NCBI RefSeq assembly: GCF_900291975.1
Contig: NZ_OMPN01000001.1
Coordinates: 124,001 to 188,000 of the forward strand
Source of the DNA: Agathobaculum massiliense
GTDB lineage: Bacteria; Bacillota; Clostridia; Oscillospirales; Butyricicoccaceae
Direction of reading: 5' to 3'
Length of the DNA: 64,000 bases
This document shows, one piece after another, positions 42,507-50,788 of this stretch. The translations under genes were made by a program, and so were the position numbers. The first letter of the stretch is position 1. Each line of letters starts with the position of its first letter. The notes under the pieces are model-generated. The model was not told where the DNA came from. It did not search any database and saw only the letters and a list, made by a program, of their open reading frames with translations.

Positions 42507-43556
42507 ATGGAAAAGCCCATGTCGCAATACGCTGCGGATGCGCCGCGCGTACTGCGGGATTTTCTCACCTATATTTCGACGATACAGGGAAAATCATCGA
42601 AAACCGCGCATGAATACTACCTCGATCTGCGGCTTTTTTTTCGGGTGTTAAAGCATAACAAAGGGCTGGTCCCGAAAGCCCTGCCGCTGGACCAGATCCC
42701 GATCGAGGATATTGATATTGATTTTCTGCGGGATGTTACGCTTTCCGATGCCTATGATTATCTGGAATATATGTCAGGGGAGCGGCCGACACAGCAAAAC
42801 AGCACCGCGACGGATTTTGGTCTGAGCGGCACCTCCCGCGCGCGCAAGGTTTCGGCGATCCGCGCGTTTTTCCGGTACCTGACAGATAAGCGGCATTTGC
42901 TGGACAGCAATCCGGTCAGCAATCTGGAATCCCCAACCATTCGAAAAACGCTGCCCGTTTATCTGACAACGGATGACAGCGTCCGCCTGCTCGAAGCCGT
43001 GCAGGGGGAGTATGCGGAGCGGGATTATTGCATCCTGACATTTTTTCTAAACTGCGGGCTGCGCGTTTCAGAGCTGGTGGGTCTGAACCTGACGGACTTC
43101 CAGGGGGATACGGTGCGTGTGCTGGGCAAAGGGAACAAGGAGCGCACGGTATATCTTAACCAGGCGTGCAAGGCTGCGCTCGAGCAATACCTGCCCAAGC
43201 GTATCACACCGCACGAAAAGGATAAAAACGCGCTGTTTATCAGCCGCAACCGCAACCGTATCAATGTGCAGACCGTCAAATGGCTGGTCAAAAAGCATTT
43301 GGGACAGGCGGGGTTGGATACACAGAAATACTCGGCGCACAAGCTGCGCCATACGGCGGCGACGCTGATGTACCAAAACGGGGTGGATATCCGCACGTTG
43401 CAGAATATCTTAGGCCATACCAGCGTCAATACGACAATGATCTATACGCATATTGAGGACAGCAGCCTGCGGGAAGCAGCGGCAAAAAATCCGCTTGCCT
43501 CGGTAAAACCGAGCCGAAAGCAGGAAACGGACAAGGAAGAGGGAAGCACCAGATAG
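42507..43556 (+). CDS. Tyrosine recombinase, XerC/XerD type
   Basis: Site-specific recombinase (349 aa) with a SAM-like N-terminal domain (about 14-135) and a catalytic domain with Arg186 (GLRVSEL), Lys208 region (GKGNKER), His278-x2-Arg281 (AHKLRHTAATLM), His304 (LGHTSVNTT) and nucleophile Tyr313. The length is slightly above 295-310 usual for XerC/D, owing to an insertion at about 93-113 and a charged tail. It may resolve chromosome dimers; no att site or mobile element is seen around it. Confidence 0.9.
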   Translation: MEKPMSQYAADAPRVLRDFLTYISTIQGKSSKTAHEYYLDLRLFFRVLKHNKGLVPKALPLDQIPIEDIDIDFLRDVTLSDAYDYLEYMSGERPTQQNSTATDFGLSGTSRARKVSAIRAFFRYLTDKRHLLDSNPVSNLESPTIRKTLPVYLTTDDSVRLLEAVQGEYAERDYCILTFFLNCGLRVSELVGLNLTDFQGDTVRVLGKGNKERTVYLNQACKAALEQYLPKRITPHEKDKNALFISRNRNRINVQTVKWLVKKHLGQAGLDTQKYSAHKLRHTAATLMYQNGVDIRTLQNILGHTSVNTTMIYTHIEDSSLREAAAKNPLASVKPSRKQETDKEEGSTR

Positions 43557-43575
43557 TGCTTCCCCTTCTTAATTC
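43535..43575 (+). terminator. Terminator overlapping the xer stop codon
   Basis: AAGAGGGAAGCAC, 6-nt loop that contains the TAG stop, GTGCTTCCCCTT and TTAATTCTT; one bulge. Confidence 0.65.
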
Positions 43576-43976
43576 TTATTGGAGCGCGCCATAGCCGGCG
43601 TTTTGAACACAGCGCTGGCCGTTTTCAGAGAGCATGAACGCAGCGAGCCGTCGGGCGGGTGCATCCGCCGGGGTGTCCTTGCGCAGGACGACATAGGCAG
43701 AGGGTAGCTGCCATCCGCGATAGTTTCTTCCGTGGGTGCGATACCGTCCCCAGAAAGCAGCTTGATGTATTGCTCCGTATCCAGAACTGCATTGGAAGCG
43801 CAATAGTAGTAAAAAATACGTAGCCGAGTCCATATCCCAGAGGAGCTTCGGTTCCGGCGCTCACGACATCAGTCAGGATGCTTTGCATCGCATAGGAGGT
43901 CGTCATGGCGGATGGTTTCGTTGACCTCGTTGCCATGCGCAATGGCGCTCCATCTGGACATGGCTGCCGCTTTCAT
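43576..43976 (-). pseudogene. Remnant of a PBP-like (PstS-type) phosphate/solute-binding protein
   Basis: The 3' part of a binding-protein gene is readable only by switching frames: AMQSILTDVVSAGTEAPLGY, then YYCASNAVLDTEQYIKLL and GDGIAPTEETIADGSYPL in a second frame, then SAYVVLRKDTPADAPARRLA and FMLSENGQRCVQNAGYGALQ with the stop in a third. The ADGSYPL...FMLSENGQ...AGYGAL pattern is that of PBP-like domain 2. Two frameshifts near 43815 and 43707 and loss of the 5' two-thirds make it non-functional. No pst genes are adjacent. Confidence 0.75.
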
Positions 43977-44096
43977 TGTTGCGGCATAGGCCAAGCAACC
44001 TATGTGTACAGAAGACAAGCTACAAACTGGGAAAATGAACCAAAAAAACAGGGAGATATGCGGAAAGCATACCTCCCTGTTGTATAGGCAACGGAA
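43577..44096. other. Gene-free stretch between xer and the transketolase operon
   Basis: Holds the decayed binding-protein remnant and the minus-strand terminator of the transketolase operon. Nothing else coding is apparent on either strand. Confidence 0.7.
44042..44080 (-). terminator. Terminator of the transketolase operon
   Basis: Minus strand ACAGGGAGGTATGC, loop TTTCC, GCATATCTCCCTGT and seven T. Confidence 0.92.
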
Positions 44097-45059
44097 TTAT
44101 TTGCGCTTGATGGTCTCCTTGGCGGCTGCGACGATATCCTCCACCGTCATGCCAAAAATCCCCTTCAAATAATCGATGGAACCGACTTCGCCAAAGCGGT
44201 CCTGCACGCCGATGCGCTTCATCGGAACCGGGCAATGCTCGCCAACCACCTCAGCCACAGCAGAACCAAGGCCGTTGATGACATTATGGTTCTCTACTGT
44301 CACGATCGCGCCGGTCTTCTGTGCGGCGGCAACAATCGCCTCAACGTCGAGCGGCTTCCAGGTGAACATATTCAGAACCTTGGCGGAAATGCCTTCCTTT
44401 GCCAGGATCTCGGCAGCCTTGATGGTATCCGTGGTGCAGTAGCCGGAAGTGATCAGCGTGACATCACTGCCATCTCGCAGCTCGACCGCCTTGCCAATTT
44501 CAAAGGTAGAGCCATCCTCGAAAACCTTGTCCACAACCTTACGGGTGATGCGGATATAGAATACGCCGTACATATCCTTAGTCTGACGCATCAAATCGGC
44601 CAGCATGACCGAATCGGTAGGCTCAAGCAGAGTGACCTCCGGAATTGTGCGCATCAGGCCCATGTCCTCAATCGGCATATGGGTGCCGCCATTGTAGGAA
44701 GCGGTGACGCCGGCGTCCGAACCGATCATGCGCACATTGAGCTTTGCGTAGGCAGCGGAGATGTAAACCTGGTCAATGACACGGCGTGCGGCGAACGGAC
44801 CGAAAGTATGTGTGAACGGCTTGAGGCCGACCGCAGACGCGCCCGCGGCGACGCCGATCATATTTGCTTCCTGGATGCCGCAGTCAATGCAGCGGTCCGG
44901 ATACTTTTCTCCGAAACCGACCATGCCAATGGAGTTGATAACGTCGCAGTCAAAGTATACGACGGCATCGTCCTTTGCGGCCATCTCTTCCATGGTGTCC
45001 GCAAAGGTCTTTTTCATCTCGACCTCTTCGGGACGAATCTCTTTAACAACTTTGTACAT
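44097..45059 (-). CDS. Transketolase C-terminal subunit
   Basis: Carries the pyrimidine-binding and C-terminal domains of a split transketolase (320 aa): CGIQEANMIGVAAGAS, THTFGPFAARRVIDQV, GSDAGVTASYNGGTHMPIEDMGLMRTIP and the C-terminal domain SGYCTTDTIKAAEILAKEG. With the N-terminal subunit it forms a thiamine-diphosphate enzyme that moves two-carbon units between sugar phosphates. The ATG at 45059 follows a GTGAGGG. It is 4 bp downstream of the N-subunit gene. The true donor and acceptor sugars are unknown here. Confidence 0.93.
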   Translation of the reverse strand: MYKVVKEIRPEEVEMKKTFADTMEEMAAKDDAVVYFDCDVINSIGMVGFGEKYPDRCIDCGIQEANMIGVAAGASAVGLKPFTHTFGPFAARRVIDQVYISAAYAKLNVRMIGSDAGVTASYNGGTHMPIEDMGLMRTIPEVTLLEPTDSVMLADLMRQTKDMYGVFYIRITRKVVDKVFEDGSTFEIGKAVELRDGSDVTLITSGYCTTDTIKAAEILAKEGISAKVLNMFTWKPLDVEAIVAAAQKTGAIVTVENHNVINGLGSAVAEVVGEHCPVPMKRIGVQDRFGEVGSIDYLKGIFGMTVEDIVAAAKETIKRK

Positions 45060-45063
45060 GCGA

Positions 45064-45906
45064 TTAACCCTCACTTTCCAGCTTTGCGATCTTAGCGTCC
45101 AGTTCCTTGATGGCAGCCTCGTAATCCTCTTCCGGGAAACGGACGAAATGGTTGTAGAAAGTATCGGCAAAGCAGCAATCCTTGCCCTTGATCGTATTGA
45201 GAACGATCATCGAGGGCTTGTCAGCAACCTTTTTTGCTTCCTCGATCGCGGCGACGATAGCGGGGATATCGTGGCCGTCAACCTCCTGGGAATGCCAGCC
45301 GAAGTCCTCAAACTTCTGACGGAGGTCGCCCAGATCGCAGATGTCCTTGGTATATCCATCAAGCTGCTTTTTGTTGTAATCAACAAAGCCGATCAAGTGG
45401 CCGAGCTTCTTGGTCGCTGCGAACAGCGCCGCCTCCCAAACCTGGCCTTCGTCGCACTCGCCGTCGCCGAGTATGGTATAAACATAGTTCGGCTTTTTCT
45501 GATACTGCATGCCCCAGGCAATGCCGACTGCGGCGGATACGCCCTGGCCAAGCGAGCCGGTCGTCATATCAATACCGGGCGTGCGGTTGCGGTCGCAGTG
45601 GGAGGGGAGGCGGGTGCCTTCCTTATTCAGCGTATCCAGCTCGTCCTCGGGGAAATAGCCCATCAGTGCCAGCGTGCCGTAAACTGCGGGACCGCAATGG
45701 CCTTTGGATACGACCAGCCAGTCGCGCTCTTCCCACTGGGGGTTTTTCGGGTCTACCTTCATGACTTCACCATACAGCGCCGCCATCAGATCGGACATGG
45801 ACATCGAGCCGCCGACATGGCCGCCGTGGAACGCGTTCATCGCGCGCAGGGCAGCTTTGCGGATCTGAGCGGCGAAGATGTTCATTTCTTTGAGACTTTT
45901 TTTCAT
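45064..45906 (-). CDS. Transketolase N-terminal subunit
   Basis: Pyrophosphate-binding half of a split transketolase (280 aa). AMNAFHGGHVGGSMSMSDLM, SKGHCGPAVYGTLALMGYF and the ThDP motif GDGECDEGQVWEAALFAATK...VDYNKKQLDG are clear. Split transketolases are common in Clostridia, both for the pentose pathway and for special sugars such as sulfosugars or apulose phosphate. It lies between an iron dehydrogenase gene (27 bp upstream) and the C-subunit gene. Confidence 0.94.
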   Translation of the reverse strand: MKKSLKEMNIFAAQIRKAALRAMNAFHGGHVGGSMSMSDLMAALYGEVMKVDPKNPQWEERDWLVVSKGHCGPAVYGTLALMGYFPEDELDTLNKEGTRLPSHCDRNRTPGIDMTTGSLGQGVSAAVGIAWGMQYQKKPNYVYTILGDGECDEGQVWEAALFAATKKLGHLIGFVDYNKKQLDGYTKDICDLGDLRQKFEDFGWHSQEVDGHDIPAIVAAIEEAKKVADKPSMIVLNTIKGKDCCFADTFYNHFVRFPEEDYEAAIKELDAKIAKLESEG

Positions 45907-45933
45907 TTTGCCCTCACTTCGCTTTCTTTGTTA

Positions 45934-47058
45934 TTAATATACCGACTTATAGATCTCAACCATATCTTCAATGGTGAGCGGTACATAGTTGTTATTCAGC
46001 AGACGGGTCTGGCCAGCCATGACGCCCTCTGCAAAGCCTTGGAATTCCGCATCCGAAATGCCGAATTCCTTCAGCGGCTTGCGCGGCTGAACCTGGTCGA
46101 ATAACTGGAACGCTGCCTCCAGCGCCTGATCAGCCGGAACGCCGAGCAGGTCGCCCCACAGCTTCTCGAGATCGTTGATCTTGCCCACCGGCTGCTTTTC
46201 CTTGTACTTGCGGAACGTTGCCGCGAAAACAAGCTGGTTGGCTTCGCCGTGCGGGATGTGATAGCCGCCGCCGAGCGGATAGCTCAAAGCATGCACTGCG
46301 GCACAGCCCGCCGAGCAGAACGCAAGGCCTGCGAAGTTGGAAGCGTTGATAAACTCCTGCGCACGGTCCGTCCACTTGTCCAGGCCGTTTTTCACGATGT
46401 ACTGATAGCCTTCGAAGATCAGGCGAATCGCTTCCTTGGAGAACAGCTCGGAAACCGGACTGGCCTTGGGGGAGAGGTAGGACTCAGTCGCATGGATAAG
46501 CGCATCGATCGACGAAGTAGCAAAGAACTTATACGGCAGGCCGGAAATCAGCTCCGGAATCAGCACAGATTTTGCGGGGAACATCAGAGGGCTGTTCAGG
46601 CCGCGCTTGGTGTGCAGGCTGGACAACTCGACGGCACAGGCGTTCGTCACTTCGGAACCGGTGCCACAGGTAGTCGGGATTGCATATACCTCATAGATGC
46701 GGGTGGGCTTCTCTGCGTCCGGACTCAGGTCGAACAGATCCTCGGTCTTGTTGGAGGAAACATGCAGGGAGCACATCTTCGCAATATCGATGACCGAGCC
46801 GCCGCCGACCGCGATCAGGCGCTTGACACCAGCCGGAATTGCCTTTTTAATTTCATCAACCATCTCGGTGGTCGGCTCGCCCTTGCCATACGCCTCGATG
46901 AAAAGGGAGCCGCAGTTGGGGTTGAGCGGCTTGACATACTGGTTGTACAGGAATTCATTTGTTAAAATAAAATCCTCTGCACCGACATTTTCTCCTTCCA
47001 TAAATTCCTGAAAGGAATCATGGTAGACGATGTCGGCATACATCTTGAATTCTTTCAT
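45934..47058 (-). CDS. 4hbD: Iron-containing alcohol dehydrogenase, 4-hydroxybutyrate dehydrogenase-like
   Basis: Group III Fe-dependent NAD(P) dehydrogenase (374 aa). It closely follows, from memory, clostridial 4-hydroxybutyrate dehydrogenase: AEDFILTNEFLYN, LIAVGGGSVIDIAKM, IPTTCGTGSEVTN, LPYKFFATSSIDALIHATESYLSP, AAVHALSYPLGGGYHIPHGEAN and NNYVPLTIEDMVEIYKSVY. Fe ligands are Asp and His in SSIDALIHATE and the two His in HALSYPLGGGYHIPHGEAN. It leads the transketolase operon. Whether it reduces succinate semialdehyde or an aldehyde from the transketolase reaction is open. Confidence 0.82.
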   Translation of the reverse strand: MKEFKMYADIVYHDSFQEFMEGENVGAEDFILTNEFLYNQYVKPLNPNCGSLFIEAYGKGEPTTEMVDEIKKAIPAGVKRLIAVGGGSVIDIAKMCSLHVSSNKTEDLFDLSPDAEKPTRIYEVYAIPTTCGTGSEVTNACAVELSSLHTKRGLNSPLMFPAKSVLIPELISGLPYKFFATSSIDALIHATESYLSPKASPVSELFSKEAIRLIFEGYQYIVKNGLDKWTDRAQEFINASNFAGLAFCSAGCAAVHALSYPLGGGYHIPHGEANQLVFAATFRKYKEKQPVGKINDLEKLWGDLLGVPADQALEAAFQLFDQVQPRKPLKEFGISDAEFQGFAEGVMAGQTRLLNNNYVPLTIEDMVEIYKSVY

Positions 47059-47210
47059 GGGGTATCCCTCCTATAAAATTTGCAGTACATGCGTGTGTAA
47101 GCGCAAAATCGCTCGCGGGAACGGTGCCGGACGCGGCAAAAAGAAAAGCTGCTCTAATGCGCTCGGTGCAGTGGCAGCCGCTGAAATAACATTTTGTGCT
47201 TTACATGGTC

Positions 47211-47238
47211 ACTATACCACATTCCATGGCAAAGTCAA
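47211..47238 (-). promoter_or_regulatory. Proximal promoter of the 4hbD-transketolase operon
   Basis: Minus strand TTGACT-N16-TATAGT, giving a leader of about 145 nt. CATGG...CCATG arms frame the -10 and spacer and may be an operator. Confidence 0.75.
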
Positions 47239-47366
47239 TCCTAAAAAATAAAATTTAATGAAATTCGGTATTATGTCCAGAGCGGGGGATTGTAAATTTG
47301 ACAGTCTGCACAAAAAACAAAGACAAAAAATGACGCATACCAGTCCAATATGGCTTCGGGAACGGT

Positions 47367-47395
47367 TTTATACGAAATAAACGAAAGAATTTCAA
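47367..47395 (-). promoter_or_regulatory. Distal promoter of the 4hbD-transketolase operon
   Basis: Minus strand TTGAAA-N17-TATAAA about 300 bp upstream of the operon; faces away from the orphan plus-strand promoter. Confidence 0.55.
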
Positions 47396-47453
47396 GGAAA
47401 ATATACAATTCCCACAAAAACAAAACCGGCGGCGAAAAGTTTTGAAAATTCTA

Positions 47454-47482
47454 TTGACATTCCGGTCTGTTGCGTTTATAGT
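47454..47482 (+). promoter_or_regulatory. Orphan sigma-A promoter
   Basis: TTGACA-N17-TATAGT on the plus strand with no plus-strand gene for 3 kb. Confidence 0.8.
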
Positions 47483-47484
47483 TT

Positions 47485-47523
47485 GTCACGGTAACCGAAC
47501 CAAATTAGTACGCGGTCACGGTA
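47485..47523. repeat. Direct repeats at the orphan promoter
   Basis: GTCACGGTA occurs at 47485 and 47515, 30 bp apart (three helical turns), followed by ACCGAACCAAAT and CCAAAT. The first copy begins 3 bp after the -10 box, an operator-like position. Confidence 0.6.
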
Positions 47524-47642
47524 CCAAATGCGGCAAAATACCGTAATTACTAAAATTTTGCCACAAAAAAACCCTCTTACTTTCTCTCTTAAAAACAGAA
47601 AAGCCCAAAGGACAGAATTGTGCCTTTGGGCTTTTCTGTTTT
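47489..47642 (+). ncRNA. Candidate small RNA (about 154 nt)
   Basis: A strong promoter upstream and a strong terminator downstream delimit this interval. Apart from a short open frame starting MRQNTVITKI with no ribosome site, it encodes no protein. It could be a regulatory RNA or a leftover leader of a lost gene. Confidence 0.45.
47591..47642. terminator. Bidirectional terminator of dapB and the candidate RNA
   Basis: AAAAACAGAAAAGCCCAAAGG, 11-nt loop, CCTTTGGGCTTTTCTGTTTT; nearly 20-bp stem. Confidence 0.93.
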
Positions 47643-47657
47643 ACTTTTGCAGGGAAA

Positions 47658-48434
47658 TTAGGGAAATTCAATATTGCGGGCTGCAATCACATCGTTCATA
47701 TCGTATATCCCAGGCTTTTGGCAACCGACCATAAAGGCGGCTGCATCAACAGCGCCAACCGCAAAAACCTCGCGGGAGAGGGCGGTATGCTTGATCTCGA
47801 TGATTTCGTCCCGTCCGCAGAACAAAACGGTATGTTCGCCAACAATCGTACCGCCGCGGATCGCAGATATACCGATTTCATGTGCAGGACGCTTTTCGCG
47901 GCGTTGGTGGCGGTCGTACACATAGGTGGCGTTATAGGGAAGCGCTCCTGCCACGGCATCGGCAAGCATCAGAGCCGTGCCGGAGGGCGCGTCAAGCTTC
48001 TGGTTATGATGCTTTTCGATGATCTCCACATCATATTGATCGCCTAAAATAGAGGCGGCTTCGCGAAGGAGAGCGGTCATCAGGTTGATACCGATCGACA
48101 TATTGCCGGAGCGGAACACGGGGATTTTAGCCGCCGCGCTGCGGATCCGGTCGAGTTGCTCTCCGGTATGGCCGGTGGTGCAGATTACAACCGGAAGATG
48201 GTGCTTTTCACAATACGCCAGCAGATGTTCCGTGCTGGAAGCATTGGAGAAATCGATGATTACATCACAGTCAAGCGTACACTCAAAGGGGTCGGAAAAA
48301 ACCGGAAAATCCGCATATTTTGCCGTATTGACATCAAAACCGGCAACAATCTGCATCGTATTACGGCTGGCGACAATATCGGCGATCACACGGCCCATCC
48401 GGCCGCTGCAGCCGGAAAGCGCGATTTTTAACAT
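47658..48434 (-). CDS. dapB: 4-hydroxy-tetrahydrodipicolinate reductase
   Basis: NAD(P)H enzyme of lysine and diaminopimelate synthesis (258 aa). LSGCSGRMGRVIADIV is the nucleotide-binding motif; CDVIIDFSNASSTEHLL and the catalytic loop EIIEKHHNQKLDAPSGTALML are diagnostic. Last gene of asd-dapA-dapB under the lysine riboswitch. AAGGAGT lies upstream with rather long spacing. Confidence 0.96.
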   Translation of the reverse strand: MLKIALSGCSGRMGRVIADIVASRNTMQIVAGFDVNTAKYADFPVFSDPFECTLDCDVIIDFSNASSTEHLLAYCEKHHLPVVICTTGHTGEQLDRIRSAAAKIPVFRSGNMSIGINLMTALLREAASILGDQYDVEIIEKHHNQKLDAPSGTALMLADAVAGALPYNATYVYDRHQRREKRPAHEIGISAIRGGTIVGEHTVLFCGRDEIIEIKHTALSREVFAVGAVDAAAFMVGCQKPGIYDMNDVIAARNIEFP

Positions 48435-48454
48435 CTTTTCAAAACTCCTTTAAT

Positions 48455-49351
48455 TTATGACTCGATCCGGCAGCCCACAGCCGCAAGCTCGCGCTGGATA
48501 TAAGCGGTGTGCTCTTCACTAGGCTCGACAAGCGGAAGGCGCAGCGGCCCGGGATTCCAGCCCAACAGCTCCATAGCCTTCTTGACGGGGATCGGGTTGA
48601 CTTCACAGAACAATGCGTCGATCAGGTTGTGGTACTTGAGCTGCATGGCAGCGGCTTCCGGATAGCGGTTTTCAAAGCACAGCTGCGTCAGGTCATGCGT
48701 TTCCTGCGGGGCAACGTTGGAAAGGACTGAGATGACGCCCTTGCCTCCCAGCGCCATCATGGGGACAATTTGGTCGTCGTTACCCGACCAGACGTTAAGG
48801 TCACCCCCGCATTTTGCCATGGTTTCGGCAAGAAGCGTGAAATTGCCGGATGCGGCTTTGATGCCGTTAATGTTTGGATGCTTGGAAAGCTCAAGCAGCG
48901 TGTCTGCCGTAAAGCATACGCCGGTCCGGCTGGGAACGTTGTAGAGAATGATCGGCAGGTCGCAGCTGTCAGCAATCGCAGTGTAGTGGGCGAGAAGGCC
49001 CCGCTGCGTCGTCTTGTTGTAATAAGGGGTAACAGAAAGGCCGCCTTCGGCGCCACACTCCTTGGCAAACCTGGTCAGTTCGACTGCATAATCCGTGTGG
49101 TTCGAACCGACGCCGGCAATAACGGGAACCCTGTGGTTGACATACTCGCAGCACCAGGCGAGAACCTCGCGATGCTCCTTGTCGTGCAGGGCGGATGATT
49201 CGCCCGTTGTGCCGCAGACAATGATGGCGTCCGTGCCATGCGCGATCTGATAGTCGATGATGCGTCCGAATTCGTCATAATTTACCGCACCATTCGCCTT
49301 GAACGGTGTAATGATCGCAACACCGGCACCGGTAAAAACAGGCTTTTTCAT
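48455..49351 (-). CDS. dapA: 4-hydroxy-tetrahydrodipicolinate synthase
   Basis: Condenses pyruvate and aspartate semialdehyde (298 aa). TPFKANGAVNYDEFGRIIDYQI, GTTGESSALHDKEH, the catalytic Tyr in ILYNVPSRTG and the Schiff-base Lys in INGIKAASGN are present. AAGGAGG precedes two in-frame ATGs; the second (49351) has workable spacing, and gives MKKPVFTGAGVAIITPF. Confidence 0.96.
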   Translation of the reverse strand: MKKPVFTGAGVAIITPFKANGAVNYDEFGRIIDYQIAHGTDAIIVCGTTGESSALHDKEHREVLAWCCEYVNHRVPVIAGVGSNHTDYAVELTRFAKECGAEGGLSVTPYYNKTTQRGLLAHYTAIADSCDLPIILYNVPSRTGVCFTADTLLELSKHPNINGIKAASGNFTLLAETMAKCGGDLNVWSGNDDQIVPMMALGGKGVISVLSNVAPQETHDLTQLCFENRYPEAAAMQLKYHNLIDALFCEVNPIPVKKAMELLGWNPGPLRLPLVEPSEEHTAYIQRELAAVGCRIES

Positions 49352-49368
49352 AATTGTCATACTCCTCC

Positions 49369-50451
49369 TTATCGGTCCATATAGCCTTCGGCGCACAATA
49401 ACTCGGCCATTAATACGGCACCGCCCGCTGCGCCGCGCAGGGTATTATGTGACAGGCTCACAAATTTATAGTCGTACAGGGCGTCCTCGCGCAGCCGGCC
49501 GATCGAAACGCCCATGCCGTTCTCCAGGTCGCGGTCGAGCCTGGTCTGGGGCCGGTCGTCCTCTTCGAAATAGGTCAGGAAATGCGCGGGGGCAGAGGGA
49601 AGCGCGAGCTCCTGCGCACGGCCCTGATAGCCACGCCAGCGCGCAATCATTTCTTCCTTGGCGGGTTTGTTTTTGAATTTGACGAACGCTGCCGCCATAT
49701 GACCGTCCGAGCATGCCACGCGCAGGCATTGTGCGGTGATAACAGGGGAGGAGGCAGGCTCGATATGGTCACCTGCGACGCGGCCCCACACCTTCATCGG
49801 CTCTTTTTCACTTTTTTCTTCCTCGCCGCCGATGTAGGGGATAACGTTATCAACCATTTCGCGCCAGCTCTCGAAGGTTTTGCCGGCGCCGGAAATTGCC
49901 TGATAGGTGCAGACGGCAACCTCGGTCGGCTCAAAATCCAGCAGGGCGGAAAGGGCGGGTACATAGCTCTGAATCGAACAATTGGACTTGACTGCGATAA
50001 AGCCGCGCTTTGTCCCCAAGCGCTTGCGCTGCGCCGGAATGATCGCCGCATGCGCCGCGTTGATTTCCGGAATGATCATCGGCACATCGGGCGTCATGCG
50101 GTGAGCCGAATTGTTCGAGCAGACCGGACACTCCAGCTTTGCGTATTTTTCCTCCAGCGCACGGATCTCATCCTTTTTCATGTCCACAGCGCAGAAAATA
50201 AAATCCACCTTGGCGGCGATCTCCTCCGCGTCTTCCGTTGCGTCGTACATCACCATGTCCTTGAACTTTTCCGGCATCGGCGCGGTCATCTTCCAGCGGC
50301 CCGCGCAGGCTTCCTCATAAGTTTTGCCGCGGTTTCGGCCGGACGCCGCAAGCGCGGCGACCTCAAACCAAGGATGGTTTTCCAGCAGCAGGGAAAAACG
50401 CTGCCCGACCATGCCGGTCGCACCGACGATGCCAACTTTGTAATGCTTCAT
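49369..50451 (-). CDS. asd: Aspartate-semialdehyde dehydrogenase, archaeal/fungal type
   Basis: Reduces aspartyl phosphate to aspartate semialdehyde (360 aa). KVGIVGATGMVGQRFSLLLENHPWFEV, CSNNSAHRMTPDVPMIIPEIN, active-site Cys in VKSNCSIQSYVPAL and ISGAGKTFESW place it in the branch typical of archaea and fungi, not the common bacterial one. A GTG two codons upstream is an alternative start (spacing 5 nt from GGGGAGG). First gene after the lysine riboswitch. Confidence 0.95.
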   Translation of the reverse strand: MKHYKVGIVGATGMVGQRFSLLLENHPWFEVAALAASGRNRGKTYEEACAGRWKMTAPMPEKFKDMVMYDATEDAEEIAAKVDFIFCAVDMKKDEIRALEEKYAKLECPVCSNNSAHRMTPDVPMIIPEINAAHAAIIPAQRKRLGTKRGFIAVKSNCSIQSYVPALSALLDFEPTEVAVCTYQAISGAGKTFESWREMVDNVIPYIGGEEEKSEKEPMKVWGRVAGDHIEPASSPVITAQCLRVACSDGHMAAAFVKFKNKPAKEEMIARWRGYQGRAQELALPSAPAHFLTYFEEDDRPQTRLDRDLENGMGVSIGRLREDALYDYKFVSLSHNTLRGAAGGAVLMAELLCAEGYMDR

Positions 50452-50510
50452 TTCCACATTGTCCTCCCCAAAATTACAAATCGTTGGATAATTTCCGCCA
50501 ACACGGCAAT

Positions 50511-50538
50511 AAAGAAAAAAACCGGTTGAAAAACCGGT
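50511..50538 (-). terminator. Terminator of the lysine riboswitch
   Basis: Minus strand ACCGGTT, loop TTTC, AACCGGT followed by seven T; it lies between the aptamer and asd and would stop transcription when lysine is bound. Confidence 0.85.
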
Positions 50539-50589
50539 ATGATCTATACTATAATAGAAAAAGCGGACAATCCGTATTCTTCTAAAAAG

Positions 50590-50760
50590 GATAGCTCTCC
50601 ACCGGCATTGCTGCTGATGACAGACGCAGGGATGTTTTCCTCGACGTCCAGCCCGCCCTGCCGTAACAAGGAGAAGGCTTCGGCGGCAGACCCTTTCTCG
50701 CCTGATCAAACGGGGTTACGGCCCCTTCCAGACGATACTGATGAAAACCGCGCCTCTATC
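50590..50760 (-). promoter_or_regulatory. Lysine riboswitch aptamer (L box)
   Basis: Minus-strand RNA has the conserved order of the L box: GATAGAGGCGCGG, ATCAGTAT, GGAAGGGGC, AAAGGGTCTGCCGCCGAAGC, GGGCTGGACGTCG, CTGTCATCAG and GGAGAGCTATC. P1 pairs GATAG (50756-50760) with CTATC (50590-50594). It precedes asd-dapA-dapB, a fitting lysine-repressed operon. Confidence 0.93.
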
Positions 50761-50788
50761 GTAGTGACGGAATATACATATCGACTTT

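Larger units (their letters stand above)
47059..47657. other. 600-bp regulatory intergenic region
   Basis: AT-rich. It carries two minus-strand promoters for the 4hbD operon, one orphan plus-strand promoter with direct repeats, and the dapB terminator. The word GGGAACGGT occurs at 47118 and 47358. No protein gene with a ribosome site is seen. Confidence 0.7.

Noticed and set aside
42507-44096. Integrative element suggested by the Xer-like recombinase and a pseudogene
   Set aside because: No att repeats, tRNA target, relaxase, excisionase or phage gene is near, and base composition does not change.
47294-47299. TTGACA on the plus strand in the intergenic region
   Set aside because: No -10-like sequence lies 16-18 bp downstream.
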